Shown here: positions 31,901-41,364 of the stretch, in pieces
Position numbering within the stretch: the first letter of the stretch is position 1
How the letters are laid out: each line of letters starts with the position of its first letter
Source: VXNE01 sp965200505
Lineage (GTDB): Bacteria > Pseudomonadota > Gammaproteobacteria > Pseudomonadales > Azotimanducaceae
Length of the DNA stretch: 64,000 nucleotides
NCBI GenBank assembly: GCA_965200505.1
Contig: OZ241343.1
Span: forward strand, 558,001 to 622,000
Reading direction: 5' to 3'
Notes under the pieces: model-generated
The model's database searches: none
What the model saw: only the letters and a program-made list of their open reading frames with translations
What the model was told of the DNA's origin: nothing
Made by a program: the position numbers and the translations under genes

Positions 31901-33454
31901 CTACTCCCCAGCTTCGCCGGCAACCCCTTCGTGAATGTGCCGACGCAGCCACGGCGCCAGCGCCAACAGCACGAACCCCACCGCCAACGCCACGATCATC
32001 AGGTATTGGAAGGTGTCCGTGTAGATCGCCAGCGAAGCGGCGCGGTCCAACCCCTCGCTGGTATCGACGCTCGCGCCGGCCGCGATCCAACCCGCCACAT
32101 AGTGCGAGAAGGCGGAGGACAGGAACCACACGCCCATCATCATGCCGGCCACCCGCGCCACGGAGAGCTTCGTCACCATCGAGAGCCCCACCGGGGAAAG
32201 GCACAGCTCCCCCGTGGTGTGCAGCAGGTACGCGAGGGCCAGCCAACCGGCCGCCACCAGTTGATCCTCGCCGGCCAAGGACGCGCCATAAACCAGCGCC
32301 CCGAAGCCCAGCCCCACCTGCACGATGCCGAGGCCGAACTTCGCCGGCACGCTCGGCTCCACGCCCCGATGCGCCAACGCCGGCCAGAGCATGGCGAAGA
32401 GCGGCGCCAGGAAGATGATGAAAAGCGGATTCAACGATTGGAACTGCGACGCCTGCACCGTGACGCCCGCCACCTCCCGATCCAAGTTCCGGTCTGCGAA
32501 CAGGCTCATGGAACTGCCGGCCTGCTCGAAGAGCGCCCAGAACACCACCGAGAACGCGGTGAGCGTAAGCAGCACCAACATCCGACCGCGCTCCACGGCC
32601 GTGCAGCGGGTGAACGAGAACCACCCGACGCCGAGCACCACCGCCACGCCGCCGGCGATGAGCAGGCCACCGACGACGCGCTGGTATTGGATGAGCTGCC
32701 AAGTGGCGAGCACACCGACCAACGCAGCCAGGTAAATCACCCGCTCGCGGCTTAAGCCCCCGAACAGCGGTTGGTCTAGCCGGCCTTGCGCCGGTGGCTC
32801 CCCGGCACCCAACAGATGGCGACGCCCGCGCAGGAACGTCACCAAGCCGGCCAACATCCCAATGCCGGCCAAGCCGAAGCCGTAACGCCAGCCGAACGTC
32901 TGCCCCAAGTAGCCGCACAGCAAGCCAGCCGCCGCGGCACCGATGTTGATGCCCATGTAGAAGAGCGTGAAGCCGCTGTCACGACGTTCGTCCTGCGGGC
33001 CATACAAGTCCCCCACCATGTTCGAGATGCTGGACTTCAAGAACCCCACCCCGATGACGATGAAGGCCAGCGACAGGTAGAAGATTTGCAGCGACACATC
33101 GTCGCGCATGGCGGCGCCGTCCACCAACCGCGCCGGTTCCCCCTCGAAGGCCATGCCGAAGTGCCCCACGCACAGCAGCACCGCGCCCACGATCACGGCC
33201 TTGCGGAAACCGAGGTAGCGGTCGGCCACCATGCCGCCGATGACGGGCATCAGATACACCATCGAACCATAGGTGGCGTAGATGCCGGCGGACATGGCGT
33301 CGTCGAACAGGAAGTGCTGCGTGAGGTAGAAGATGAGCAGCGCCCGCATCCCATAGAAGCTGAAGCGCTCCCACATCTCGGCGAAGAACAACACCACGAG
33401 GCCGCGTGGATGGCCGAGGAAATCCCGCGCCGGCACGGTGGCCGCTTCACTCAT
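31901..33454 (-). CDS. POT/PTR2-family proton-dependent peptide transporter
   Basis: 517 aa, about 14 hydrophobic helices. Helix 1 carries the family signature ExxERFxxYG ('EMWERFSFYGMRALL'); the second PTR2 motif is 'FTLFYMGINIGAAAAGLLCGYLG' in helix 5, and the third is 'LAYLLHTTGELCLSPVGLSMVTKLS' with the conserved glutamate. Typically imports di- and tripeptides with protons across the inner membrane. The start has AAGGAG eight bases upstream. The large secreted protease follows upstream on the same strand, only 33 bases away, so the two probably form an operon that digests protein outside and imports the peptides. Confidence 0.92.
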   Translation of the reverse strand: MSEAATVPARDFLGHPRGLVVLFFAEMWERFSFYGMRALLIFYLTQHFLFDDAMSAGIYATYGSMVYLMPVIGGMVADRYLGFRKAVIVGAVLLCVGHFGMAFEGEPARLVDGAAMRDDVSLQIFYLSLAFIVIGVGFLKSSISNMVGDLYGPQDERRDSGFTLFYMGINIGAAAAGLLCGYLGQTFGWRYGFGLAGIGMLAGLVTFLRGRRHLLGAGEPPAQGRLDQPLFGGLSRERVIYLAALVGVLATWQLIQYQRVVGGLLIAGGVAVVLGVGWFSFTRCTAVERGRMLVLLTLTAFSVVFWALFEQAGSSMSLFADRNLDREVAGVTVQASQFQSLNPLFIIFLAPLFAMLWPALAHRGVEPSVPAKFGLGIVQVGLGFGALVYGASLAGEDQLVAAGWLALAYLLHTTGELCLSPVGLSMVTKLSVARVAGMMMGVWFLSSAFSHYVAGWIAAGASVDTSEGLDRAASLAIYTDTFQYLMIVALAVGFVLLALAPWLRRHIHEGVAGEAGE

Positions 33455-33486
33455 CGATGCAACTCCTTAGGCGTTGGGTGGCCTGT

Positions 33487-36297
33487 TCACGGCGCCGTCG
33501 TGGTGGATAGGTTGGTCAGATTGCCCGTGGGGCTCAGCAGCAGGCTCATCACGCCGATGCGCTGATCCGCCCGAACCGTCAAGCGCCACTTGCCGGTGCC
33601 GTCGCCGAAGCGCCCGGTGATGCCCGCGGCGCCCGATTCAAGCTCCCGCGCGGTGACGGTGCGAGATTCGTCCTCGCCCAACGTGAGCCGCACATCCCCA
33701 CCCGGCGCTGGCCGGCCGGCATCGTCGATGGCCGCGATGGTCACCGCGGCATCCGCGTCGCCCAAGTTGATGAGGCGCAGGCTGCTCTGCTGATCGCGGT
33801 TGCTGCCGGGATTGAAAATGGGCACGGCGTAGCGCCCGTTCGTCCGGCGCGCGACGTCGTCCATGCCGGTGACGAAGCCATCGGCCGTCCTGACATACCC
33901 AAGGGCCTGCACGGCAGCCAGATCGGTCGTCAAGGCGAGCATCCAGTTGCCCGTGCCGTTGCCAACCCCATTGACGAGGCCCTTGTCCGGGTTGCCCCGT
34001 TCCAGATCGGTGGAGTTGAAATGCGTCGTCTGCCGGGGCGTAAGCGTGAGCTCGACGGGGCCGAACGCCCTGCCCCGATCGTCGATGGCGCGGATCGCCA
34101 CGCTGCCTTGGGCACCGGTGAGGTTGCTCACCCGGACGAAGCCCTGCCGTTGGGAGTTCCCCGCCGGCAGGAAGAGCGGCAGGATGGCGAGCTCGTCAGA
34201 CACAAGGGAGGTGTCGATTGAAGACAAGTTGGCCAAGTTGCCGGTGGGCACGTCCAGCAAGTTCATCACTTCGATGGGCGCATCGGATTCCACCGTCAAA
34301 GACCACTTGCCGACGCGATCGCCGAAGGCGCCGTTCAAGCCCTCGCCCCGTTCCAACTGCCGTGCCGTGACCGTTCGCGCCGTGCCGGCCGGCAAGGCGA
34401 GCCGCACCGGGCTTGGCTGGAAACCCCGGTCGTCGCGCCCCCGGATCAGCACGGCCGCCGTGCCATCGCCTGGATTGACGAGGCGCAACTTGCTCACTTG
34501 GCGCGTGTTGCTGGCCGGGTTGAAGAACGGCACCGAGTAGGCATGGTCGGCCGTTGTGGCCACGGCCGGCGCGACATCATGCATGGTGGTGACGAAACCA
34601 TCGGCGGTGCGCACATAGGCCAGCGCCTCGATGTTGAGGTCGCTCTTGAGCTCCAAGCGCCAATCGCCTTGGCCGGTGCCCACGCCGCGAGAGAGGCCCT
34701 TGGCCGAGTTGCCGAACTCCAAGTCGTCCGAGTTGAAGTGGAGGGTTTGCCCGGCGTCCAATTCCAAGGTGAGGGGGCCGAACCGGGCACCGGCGTCGTC
34801 GATGGCAGTGATCCGTATTTCGCCAGCCCAATCCGAACGATTGATGATGCGCGCGAAGCCGTGCCGCACCGAGTTCGAGGCGGCTAGGAAGAGGGGGATG
34901 TGGCGGCCGGCGCACACGTCGTCCGGAGTGAGCCAAGGACATGCCTTGGGGTAGAAATCCGAGAAGTTGCCGTACCAATCCACGTCGCCGCACGCCACGC
35001 CTTCGGGGCCGCCGGACAACACGCCCACTAGATGCACGCCCGTGAACAGGCCAGAACCGCTGCTGCCTCCTTCCGTCACGCCATCGGCCCACTCGACTTC
35101 GATGTCGTTCACGCTGCTGCCCGGCAAGCTGACGTTGCCCGTAGTGTCCCCAGCCGAGTACTTCTTGTAGTCGCCTTGCGGATGATGGATGCCAAAGACC
35201 TCGGTTGGATGCGTCAGCGGCCTGGCATTCCACCCCGAGTAGATCGCCCCTCTGGGCACGTTTAGGGAGGTGCCGTGCCGCAAAAGCGTCGCATCCTGCG
35301 CCTGGGAGGTAGCCAACAGCCGTGCGCCGCTCACGGTTGTGACGCCACGCTCGGCCGGTTCCGTGGATCCGCAAGCGGGGCGCTCGTAGAACCATGTCGC
35401 CACGATGGACCGGGCCACCACTGGCGTCGAAACGCAATGGTTGGCCGTTAGGAGGTAAGGCGCATAGTCCTCCCGCTCGTTGTTCAACAGCGTGGCCGAG
35501 CAGAGGCCGCCCCATCCATCCTCCTCGAACTCGATGCGCACCACTGCGTGTTGATGCTCGGCGGGAAACTGGCCGATGCGGCATTGCACATCGACTTGGC
35601 CGGCGCACTGCGCACCTTGGGACGTGACCTGGGGCGCCTGAGCGGTGCGATGCGAGACCTTATCGAGGCGCAAAGAGAACCCGGCACGGGCCGCGCGGAA
35701 AGGCAACGTGACCTCAACGCCGATGGCATCGCCGGTAACGACAGGCGACCACAACGGCTCCAACTCGCCATCCGGCAAGACATGAAAGTCCCCCGCCGTC
35801 ACCACGCGAAACCGGCCGGCGGGCGCATCCGGCCGGAAGAAGCGAATCTCGGCTTGCGCCGGAAGCTGAGCCAAGAGCGCCAGCCGAACGGCCACGGCAC
35901 CCGGCGACGCCACCGTGAGCGAGCCGACCATGCTGCCATCCGCCAAATCCGTCCAAACCAAGCGCCCGGCCAACTCGCCTTGATAACGCGCCGGCAACGC
36001 CCGATGGAAGCCAATGCGCGGCGTCCCCCCGGCCGCGACCGGCGGGGCAAGACGCTCCGCCTCCGGCGGGGCGAGGGCGATCCGCAGCCCAGGCTCAACC
36101 ACCAAGTAGTCGAGCCGTGTGGCCTGACGAGCGATGTTCGGCGCCGGCGCCGCCAGCGCTTCCCGCTTGGCGCCGCCGACGGAGCGCCCGTCGGCAAGCG
36201 CCACCGGGCAGCCTGCCAACACGGCGCTCAAGGCGGCCGCAACCGCCCGATGGCCATGCACAGCGCCAGCGGTGCGCCGGCACCTCAAACGCTTCAT
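33487..36297 (-). CDS. Exported Lys-C/trypsin-like serine protease with four C-terminal repeats
   Basis: 936 aa. An N-terminal hydrophobic segment ending in a lipobox-like 'LAGC' (Cys30) suggests a lipoprotein or a signal peptide. A propeptide-like region runs to about residue 225. The chymotrypsin-fold domain (230-465) has His287 in 'LLTANHCV', Asp335 in 'QDATLLR' and Ser413 in 'GGSSGSGLF', with several cysteines, as in lysyl endopeptidases. From about residue 465 four ~110-aa beta-rich repeats follow in an A-B-A-B pattern: A units share 'YVRTADGFVTxMDD', B units share 'PTGNLxNLSS/T'. They probably bind a surface or substrate. The operon with the POT transporter fits extracellular proteolysis for nutrition. 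Confidence 0.88.
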   Translation of the reverse strand: MKRLRCRRTAGAVHGHRAVAAALSAVLAGCPVALADGRSVGGAKREALAAPAPNIARQATRLDYLVVEPGLRIALAPPEAERLAPPVAAGGTPRIGFHRALPARYQGELAGRLVWTDLADGSMVGSLTVASPGAVAVRLALLAQLPAQAEIRFFRPDAPAGRFRVVTAGDFHVLPDGELEPLWSPVVTGDAIGVEVTLPFRAARAGFSLRLDKVSHRTAQAPQVTSQGAQCAGQVDVQCRIGQFPAEHQHAVVRIEFEEDGWGGLCSATLLNNEREDYAPYLLTANHCVSTPVVARSIVATWFYERPACGSTEPAERGVTTVSGARLLATSQAQDATLLRHGTSLNVPRGAIYSGWNARPLTHPTEVFGIHHPQGDYKKYSAGDTTGNVSLPGSSVNDIEVEWADGVTEGGSSGSGLFTGVHLVGVLSGGPEGVACGDVDWYGNFSDFYPKACPWLTPDDVCAGRHIPLFLAASNSVRHGFARIINRSDWAGEIRITAIDDAGARFGPLTLELDAGQTLHFNSDDLEFGNSAKGLSRGVGTGQGDWRLELKSDLNIEALAYVRTADGFVTTMHDVAPAVATTADHAYSVPFFNPASNTRQVSKLRLVNPGDGTAAVLIRGRDDRGFQPSPVRLALPAGTARTVTARQLERGEGLNGAFGDRVGKWSLTVESDAPIEVMNLLDVPTGNLANLSSIDTSLVSDELAILPLFLPAGNSQRQGFVRVSNLTGAQGSVAIRAIDDRGRAFGPVELTLTPRQTTHFNSTDLERGNPDKGLVNGVGNGTGNWMLALTTDLAAVQALGYVRTADGFVTGMDDVARRTNGRYAVPIFNPGSNRDQQSSLRLINLGDADAAVTIAAIDDAGRPAPGGDVRLTLGEDESRTVTARELESGAAGITGRFGDGTGKWRLTVRADQRIGVMSLLLSPTGNLTNLSTTTAP

Positions 36298-36409
36298 CTG
36301 AACCTCACTGCCGCATGGACGCTGAGGCTACACCAGCCATTGGCCGCGCAAAAGCGCAGGAGCGCCTAGGAACCGCCGGCAACGTTCCCAACTGACGCCG
36401 GGGCACGCA

Positions 36410-37186
36410 TCATCCGAAGCCCACCGCGCCGGCCGCGTCCGCCTCTCGCGCATCCACCAGCCGCGGCGACACTTCGACGCCCCTTTCGGGACAGAGCGTC
36501 GCCACCGCGACGTGGCCGCCGCGGTCGCTCGCGTAGCCGACGACGGGCGAGCCCGGATAGCACGCGGTGGTTTCGCCCGCGCTCACGTCGGACCACACAT
36601 GCACATGGCCCAAGGCCAGATAGTCGAAGCCGGAGCCGCGGATTTCGGCGCGGGTGATCTGCGAGGAGCCGATGCCGGCGCGCTCGTCCACCACCAAGCC
36701 GTGCGCCATGCCGATGTTCCACACGCCGTCGCGCCGCGCCGGGGTGCCGGCCAAGGGCTCGTTGTCTGGCGTGTGCTCGACCATCGCCCGGCCCCACACC
36801 CTGACGCCGAGGTCGGGAAAGTCGAGGCTGGCGCCGGCCGTGTCGAGCAGCAGATGCACATGCTGGTGGGCATCCCGCGCGGCGATGCGGCGCCACACGG
36901 AGCGCTCGTCATGCACGTCGTGGTTCCCCGGCAGCGCGATCACCGGACAGGCGACGCGCGCCAGTTGCCCGGCGACGAACGCGAAGTCCGCTTCACCCAC
37001 CCGACTGTTGTCGAACAGATCCCCGGCGATGAGCAGCAGGTCCGCCGCCTCCGCCAAGACCGAATCGACCACCGCCGCGAACGCCCGTTCCGCCGGATTG
37101 CGGTAGCCGCCGGGCAGCTCATGCGCGAACCGGCCATCCAAGTGGACGTCGGACGTGTGGACGAGCTTGACGCGGCGCCTCGGCAT
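36410..37186 (-). CDS. Calcineurin-like metallophosphoesterase, SbcD/Mre11 type
   Basis: 258 aa. Two-metal active site: 'HTSDVHLDG' (Asp-x-His), 'LLIAGDLFDN' (GDxxD-like), 'IALPGNHDVHDE' (GNHD), a 'MAHG' and 'LALGHVH' near the end. The order and the SbcD-like 'ERAFAAVVDSVLAEAADLLLIAGDLFD' suggest a DNA-repair nuclease, but it is shorter than SbcD (about 400 aa), lacks the capping domain, and has no SbcC next to it. It may thus be a general phosphodiesterase. The ATG at 37186 precedes 'PRRRVKLVHTSDVHL'; an earlier open frame is unsupported. Confidence 0.82.
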   Translation of the reverse strand: MPRRRVKLVHTSDVHLDGRFAHELPGGYRNPAERAFAAVVDSVLAEAADLLLIAGDLFDNSRVGEADFAFVAGQLARVACPVIALPGNHDVHDERSVWRRIAARDAHQHVHLLLDTAGASLDFPDLGVRVWGRAMVEHTPDNEPLAGTPARRDGVWNIGMAHGLVVDERAGIGSSQITRAEIRGSGFDYLALGHVHVWSDVSAGETTACYPGSPVVGYASDRGGHVAVATLCPERGVEVSPRLVDAREADAAGAVGFG

Positions 37187-37338
37187 CGGGACATGGTAGC
37201 GCAGCTTGGCGGCGCTGGCCGGCGTCCGCCCGCCACAAGCCCACATTCGGCGAATTGGCCATTCCTTGTTCCCGCAAGCGGCAAGACAAAGTAAGATATG
37301 CTGCGAATGTCATGGTGTCCTGCGTTTGGGAGGTCGTC

Positions 37339-38565
37339 TTGAACGTCGCAGCCACGCAATTGCACGGATTTCGCCGCCTCTGCCGGCTGGGTTTCGCCGC
37401 CATGTTGGCCGCGGCCTTCGGAGCGGCGCCGGCGAGCGCCTCGGATCTCGCCCGCGCGGTGGCCGAGGGCGCCGTGGATTTGAGCTTGCGCTATCGCTTC
37501 GAGCACGTGAACCAAGACGGGTTTGACGAGCAGGCGAGCGCCTCCACCGGCAAGGCCCGGCTCACATGGACCTCCGGCGAGTACGGGGCGCTGACGTTCG
37601 GCATCGAGACGGACTACGCCTTCGTCGTGGGAATTGAGGACTTCAACTCCACGGACAACGGCAAGACGGAATACCCCATCGTGGCGGACCCGCAAGGGTT
37701 CGACTTGAACCAGGCGTTCGTGCGCCACAAGCGCGGCGGCCTCACCGTCACCGCTGGGCGGCAGCGCATCCTGCACGGCTCGCAGCGCTTTCTCGGCGGC
37801 GTCGCATGGCGGCAGAACGAGCAGACCTACGACGCCTTGAGGTTCCAGCTCGAACGCGGGCGCGGCACCATCGACTACAGCTACATCCACAACGTCAACC
37901 GCATCTTCGGCCCGGGCGACGGCGCCCAACCCGGCGACTGGTACGGCGACACCCACGCCCTCTACGGCACGTTGCAGCCCGCGGAAGGGCAAACCTTGGC
38001 CGGCTTCGCCTACTTCATCGACCTGACGAACGCCAACGGCCCGCCCAACTCCAATCGCAGCTACGGCATCGACTACACCGGCGTGTTCGGGCCCATGACG
38101 CTCACCGCGTCGGTGGCGCGACAGTCCGACTTTGGGGACAGCCCCCTCTCCTACGACGCCACCTACTACACGGCGCAAGGCGCGTGGAAGCTGCCGGCAG
38201 CGACGCTGACGGTGGGCTACGAAGTGCTCGGCAGCGACGATGGCCAGCAGGGTTTCCGCATGCCGCTCGCCACGCTGCACAAGTTCCAAGGCTGGACAGA
38301 CCGGTTCCTCGGCACACCCGCCGCCGGCGTCCGCGACGCCTATGTCACGGTGGGCGGGAAGGCCGGCGGCGTGAACCTGTTGGGCGCCTGGCATCGGTTC
38401 AGCGCGGACGAAGGCGGCATGGACTACGGCGATGAGATCGGTTTCTCCGCGGTGTGGTCGGCGAACGACCATCTGGATCTGCAGTTCAAGGCGGCCCGCT
38501 ACAGCGCCGATGAGTTCGCCAGCGACATCACCAAGTTCTGGTTCCAGGCGACGGTCAGCTTCTGA
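37339..38565 (+). CDS. Outer-membrane porin-like beta-barrel (alginate-export/OprD-like)
   Basis: 408 aa. Signal peptide 'FRRLCRLGFAAMLAAAFGAAPASASD', then amphipathic strands through the rest, ending with Phe ('FWFQATVSF') as expected for BAM-assembled barrels. Opening strand 'DLSLRYRFEHVNQDGFDEQASASTGKARLTW' and the 'VTAGRQRILHGSQRFLGGVAWRQNEQTYDALRFQ' block resemble the alginate-export (Alginate_exp) family, which also includes generic porins. Gram-negative outer membrane channel for an unknown solute. I use the TTG start at 37339, because GGGAGG ends five bases upstream; the frame remains open further upstream but reads through the signal sequence into basic residues. Confidence 0.82.
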   Translation: MNVAATQLHGFRRLCRLGFAAMLAAAFGAAPASASDLARAVAEGAVDLSLRYRFEHVNQDGFDEQASASTGKARLTWTSGEYGALTFGIETDYAFVVGIEDFNSTDNGKTEYPIVADPQGFDLNQAFVRHKRGGLTVTAGRQRILHGSQRFLGGVAWRQNEQTYDALRFQLERGRGTIDYSYIHNVNRIFGPGDGAQPGDWYGDTHALYGTLQPAEGQTLAGFAYFIDLTNANGPPNSNRSYGIDYTGVFGPMTLTASVARQSDFGDSPLSYDATYYTAQGAWKLPAATLTVGYEVLGSDDGQQGFRMPLATLHKFQGWTDRFLGTPAAGVRDAYVTVGGKAGGVNLLGAWHRFSADEGGMDYGDEIGFSAVWSANDHLDLQFKAARYSADEFASDITKFWFQATVSF

Positions 38566-38616
38566 TCCGGTTGGCCTGACGGCACACCGCCGCGGCAGCC
38601 GCCGCGGAGAAGCGGC

Positions 38617-39225
38617 CTAGGCCGCCGGCACACGCTCCGCCATCGAGCGCGACCATTCGCGCCAGCCCAGCACCGCCATGCCCAAATAGACGAAGTAGAG
38701 GATGGCGTACAGCACCAGCCCTTGGGCGAGATAGACGCCCACCGAAATCACGTTCACGATGAACCAGACGATCCAGTTCTCGATCTTCTTGCGCGCCGTC
38801 AGCCAGAAGGCGGCGAGGCTCATGGCCAATATCGCGCTGTCCCAGAACGGGAAGGCGGCGTCCGTCACCGTGTGGAACCACGCGCCCACGCCGAGTGCGC
38901 CGACGACGCAGCAGGCGGCCACCGCGGCCAGCGTCCGCCCGCCGGCGCGGGTCACGGGCAGGTCATCGCGCTCGTCGCCGCCGAACAGCCAGTAATACCA
39001 GCCATACAGGTTGAGGGTGAGGAAGCCAACCAGGTGCAAGGCCAAGTTGGCGTAGAGGCGCGCCTCCCACAGCACGGTGACGGACACCAGCACATAGACC
39101 ACGCCGACCGGCCACGCCCGGGCATCCTCGCGGATGAGGAACCACACCGCGAGGGTGCCCAAGGCGACGCCCACCCACTCGTCGGCGGCGAGCCAGCCGC
39201 CCCAGATGGCGTTTGCCACGTCCAC
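38617..39225 (-). CDS. pnuC: Nicotinamide riboside transporter PnuC family
   Basis: 202 aa, seven hydrophobic helices. Marks are the substrate-lining 'WLAADEWVGVALGTLAVWFLIRE', 'NLYGWYYWLFGGDE' and the C-terminal 'KKIENWIVWFIVNVISVGVYLAQGLVLYAILYFVYLGMAVLGWREW' with the conserved W-x-x-W and N. PnuC moves nicotinamide riboside (or, in PnuT-type relatives, thiamine) by facilitated diffusion, coupled to later phosphorylation. No NadR or kinase gene is next to it. GTG start. Confidence 0.88.
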   Translation of the reverse strand: MDVANAIWGGWLAADEWVGVALGTLAVWFLIREDARAWPVGVVYVLVSVTVLWEARLYANLALHLVGFLTLNLYGWYYWLFGGDERDDLPVTRAGGRTLAAVAACCVVGALGVGAWFHTVTDAAFPFWDSAILAMSLAAFWLTARKKIENWIVWFIVNVISVGVYLAQGLVLYAILYFVYLGMAVLGWREWSRSMAERVPAA

Positions 39226-39248
39226 CGAACGCTACGGGCCAGCGTGCC

Positions 39249-40412
39249 TCAATCCGGCAAGCCCAGCACCCGCTTGGCGATGATGTTGAGTTGCACTTCA
39301 TTGCTGCCGCCGGCGATGGAACGCGCCTTGCCGGCGAGCCAAGCGCGGGTCATCTCGGCGATGCCCGCATCCACCTGCGCCGCTTCGCCGGCGACGCCTT
39401 GGGTACCCAAAATGGACACCTGCAGTTCGCTGCGCCGCTTGGCGAGGTTGGCGCCGTAGTACTTGAAGATCGAGGTGGTGGCGCCGGGCGTGCCGGCTTC
39501 GGATTCTTCGGCGGCGCGCCGCTGCGTCAGCCGGAAGGCTTGGGCATCCATGCGCTGCTTCGCCACATCGAGGCGCAGCCAAGGGTCGCCAATGCGTCCT
39601 TCGCGCTCGCCGCGGGCGGCGCGCGCCAATTCCGCCGGGTCTGGCCCCACTTCCCGGTTACCGCCGGCGACCAGGGCGCCGATGCCGGAGCGTTCATGCT
39701 GCAGCAGGCGCTTCGCCACCGTCCAGCCCTTGTTCAAGCCGCCGACCAAGTCCTCCTTGTGGGCGATGGCGCCATCCAGGAAGGTCTCACAGAACGGCGA
39801 CGCGCCGGAGATGAGCCGGATGGGCTTCACCGTGACGCCCGGCTGATGCATGGAGAAGAGCAAGAAGCTGATGCCTTGGTGCTTCGGCGCCGCCGGATCG
39901 GTGCGCACCAAGCAGAAAATCCAGTCCGCGAATTGGGCACCGGAGGTCCAGATCTTCTGGCCGTGGACGACGAAGTGGTCGCCGTGGTCCTCGGCGCGGG
40001 TGGCCAAGCTCGCCAAGTCTGACCCGGCGCCTGGCTCCGAGTAGCCTTGGCACCACCAAACTTCGCCGCGCGCGATCTTCGGCAGATGCCGTGCCTTCTG
40101 CTCGGCGGTGCCGAACTCCAGCAGCGTCGGCCCCAGCATCGCCGTGCCCATGCCGGCCACCGGCGCGCGGGCCCCGATGCGGCGCATCTCCTCCAAGAGC
40201 ACAACGTGCTCGTCGTGCGTCAGCCCAGCGCCGCCGTGTTCCACCGGCCAAGTGGGCACCGTGAAGCCGCGTTGCGCCGCGCGGTTGAGCCAAGCGCGTT
40301 CGTCCGCCGTCATCGGCGCCTTGGTGCCGCCGCCGGGCACCTCGCCGGCGCCGCGGCAAGCGACCGGGCAGTTCTCTTCCAACCAAGCGCGGGTTTCGGC
40401 GCGAAAGCTCAT
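39249..40412 (-). CDS. Acyl-CoA dehydrogenase
   Basis: 387 aa flavoprotein, oxidising an acyl-CoA to a 2-enoyl-CoA. N-terminal helices ('WLNRAAQRGFTVPTWPVEHGGAGLT'), FAD loop 'WCQGYSEPGAGSDLASLATRAEDHGDHFVVHGQKIWTSGAQFADW', and C-terminal 'QVSILGTQGVAGEAAQ' plus 'ARSIAGGSNEVQLNIIAKRVLGLP'. The catalytic base position in the last block reads 'AGGSNEVQ', where the usual is G-G-T/S-N-E-x-x, leaving this Glu or a nearby residue as base. The ATG at 40412 overlaps the stop of the dioxygenase gene (ATGA), so these two are one operon. Confidence 0.9.
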   Translation of the reverse strand: MSFRAETRAWLEENCPVACRGAGEVPGGGTKAPMTADERAWLNRAAQRGFTVPTWPVEHGGAGLTHDEHVVLLEEMRRIGARAPVAGMGTAMLGPTLLEFGTAEQKARHLPKIARGEVWWCQGYSEPGAGSDLASLATRAEDHGDHFVVHGQKIWTSGAQFADWIFCLVRTDPAAPKHQGISFLLFSMHQPGVTVKPIRLISGASPFCETFLDGAIAHKEDLVGGLNKGWTVAKRLLQHERSGIGALVAGGNREVGPDPAELARAARGEREGRIGDPWLRLDVAKQRMDAQAFRLTQRRAAEESEAGTPGATTSIFKYYGANLAKRRSELQVSILGTQGVAGEAAQVDAGIAEMTRAWLAGKARSIAGGSNEVQLNIIAKRVLGLPD

Positions 40413-41314
40413 GCCGCGGCCAACTCCGTGGCCGGGTCGCCATCGACGCGGGTGTGCAACAGTTGCCGGGGCTCGGCCAAGTCCCAAGGGCGGCTTCGAT
40501 GCAACACCCGACGGTTGTCCCAAATCACCGTGTCGCCCGGCTGCCAGCGATGGGAGAGGAGGCGCGGGGGCTGGCAGGCGAAATCCATGAGCTCGGCGAG
40601 CAACCGAGCGGATTCCTCCGCCGCCAAGCCGGGTATGCCATAGGCATGGCGGCCGATGAACAAAGCGCACCGGCCGGTGTCCGGATGCCGCTTCACCAAG
40701 GGACGCAGTGGCGGCTTGCCATCATCTTGGCCGTCGGGGCCGGCCGGGGCGACGGCCTCGTCGCCGTCGCCCTGCCCGCCGGCCCGCAACTCCATGAGCG
40801 CGGCTCTCACGTCTGCGCCGGTTTGCCCAACGCGAGACTGGGACTGCCGAAGCGAGTGGTAGGCACGAAGCCCCGCGATTTGGGCGCGCTGCGTCGTGCT
40901 CAGCGCATCGTGGGCCGCCGCCATGTCCGCCCACTCCGTCTCCCCGCCGCGCGACGGCGCCTTGCTGGCGGAGAGGATGGAGGCCTTCGCCGAAAGCCGC
41001 CGAAACGAGCTGTCGGTGTGCCAATCCTCATTGCCCGCGAGCAGCCGCATCACGGGATCGTCCGCGTCGCGCAAGCTGCCGTCCGCCCGCTCGTTGCCAA
41101 TGGGCTGCGCCTCAATGGCCAATGCCCCGAAACGCCGCCCGAAATCCATCTGCTCGGCCGCGCTGAGCCACTGCGCCGGGAAGATCAAGACGGCGCGGTT
41201 GGCGAAGGCCGTCGCCACACGCCGCCATTGCGCTTCGGTGAGGTCTGGCAACCGCGCGCCGGTGACGATGGCCCCAAGGGTCGCCGCCGTGTTCTTGATG
41301 CTGAGCTCGGCCAT
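40409..41314 (-). CDS. TauD/TfdA-family Fe(II)/2-oxoglutarate dioxygenase
   Basis: 301 aa. The iron-binding facial triad is visible: His99-x-Asp101 in 'EDWHTDSSF' and the distal His in 'NRRVLHRSRPWDLAEPRQLLHTRV', with the arginine that binds 2-oxoglutarate in the last stretch. 'GDTVIWDNRRVLH' is diagnostic. Family members hydroxylate taurine, 2,4-D, alkyl sulfates or other small acids, releasing CO2 and succinate. Translation is coupled to the acyl-CoA dehydrogenase downstream. A hydrophilic insert near residues 165-195 ('GGQGDGDEAV...') is unusual. The substrate is unknown. Confidence 0.88.
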   Translation of the reverse strand: MAELSIKNTAATLGAIVTGARLPDLTEAQWRRVATAFANRAVLIFPAQWLSAAEQMDFGRRFGALAIEAQPIGNERADGSLRDADDPVMRLLAGNEDWHTDSSFRRLSAKASILSASKAPSRGGETEWADMAAAHDALSTTQRAQIAGLRAYHSLRQSQSRVGQTGADVRAALMELRAGGQGDGDEAVAPAGPDGQDDGKPPLRPLVKRHPDTGRCALFIGRHAYGIPGLAAEESARLLAELMDFACQPPRLLSHRWQPGDTVIWDNRRVLHRSRPWDLAEPRQLLHTRVDGDPATELAAA

Positions 41315-41364
41315 GCACCCGTTGTAACATAGTCCGCGGGGAAAGTGACCAGCCGGGGAGCAGC

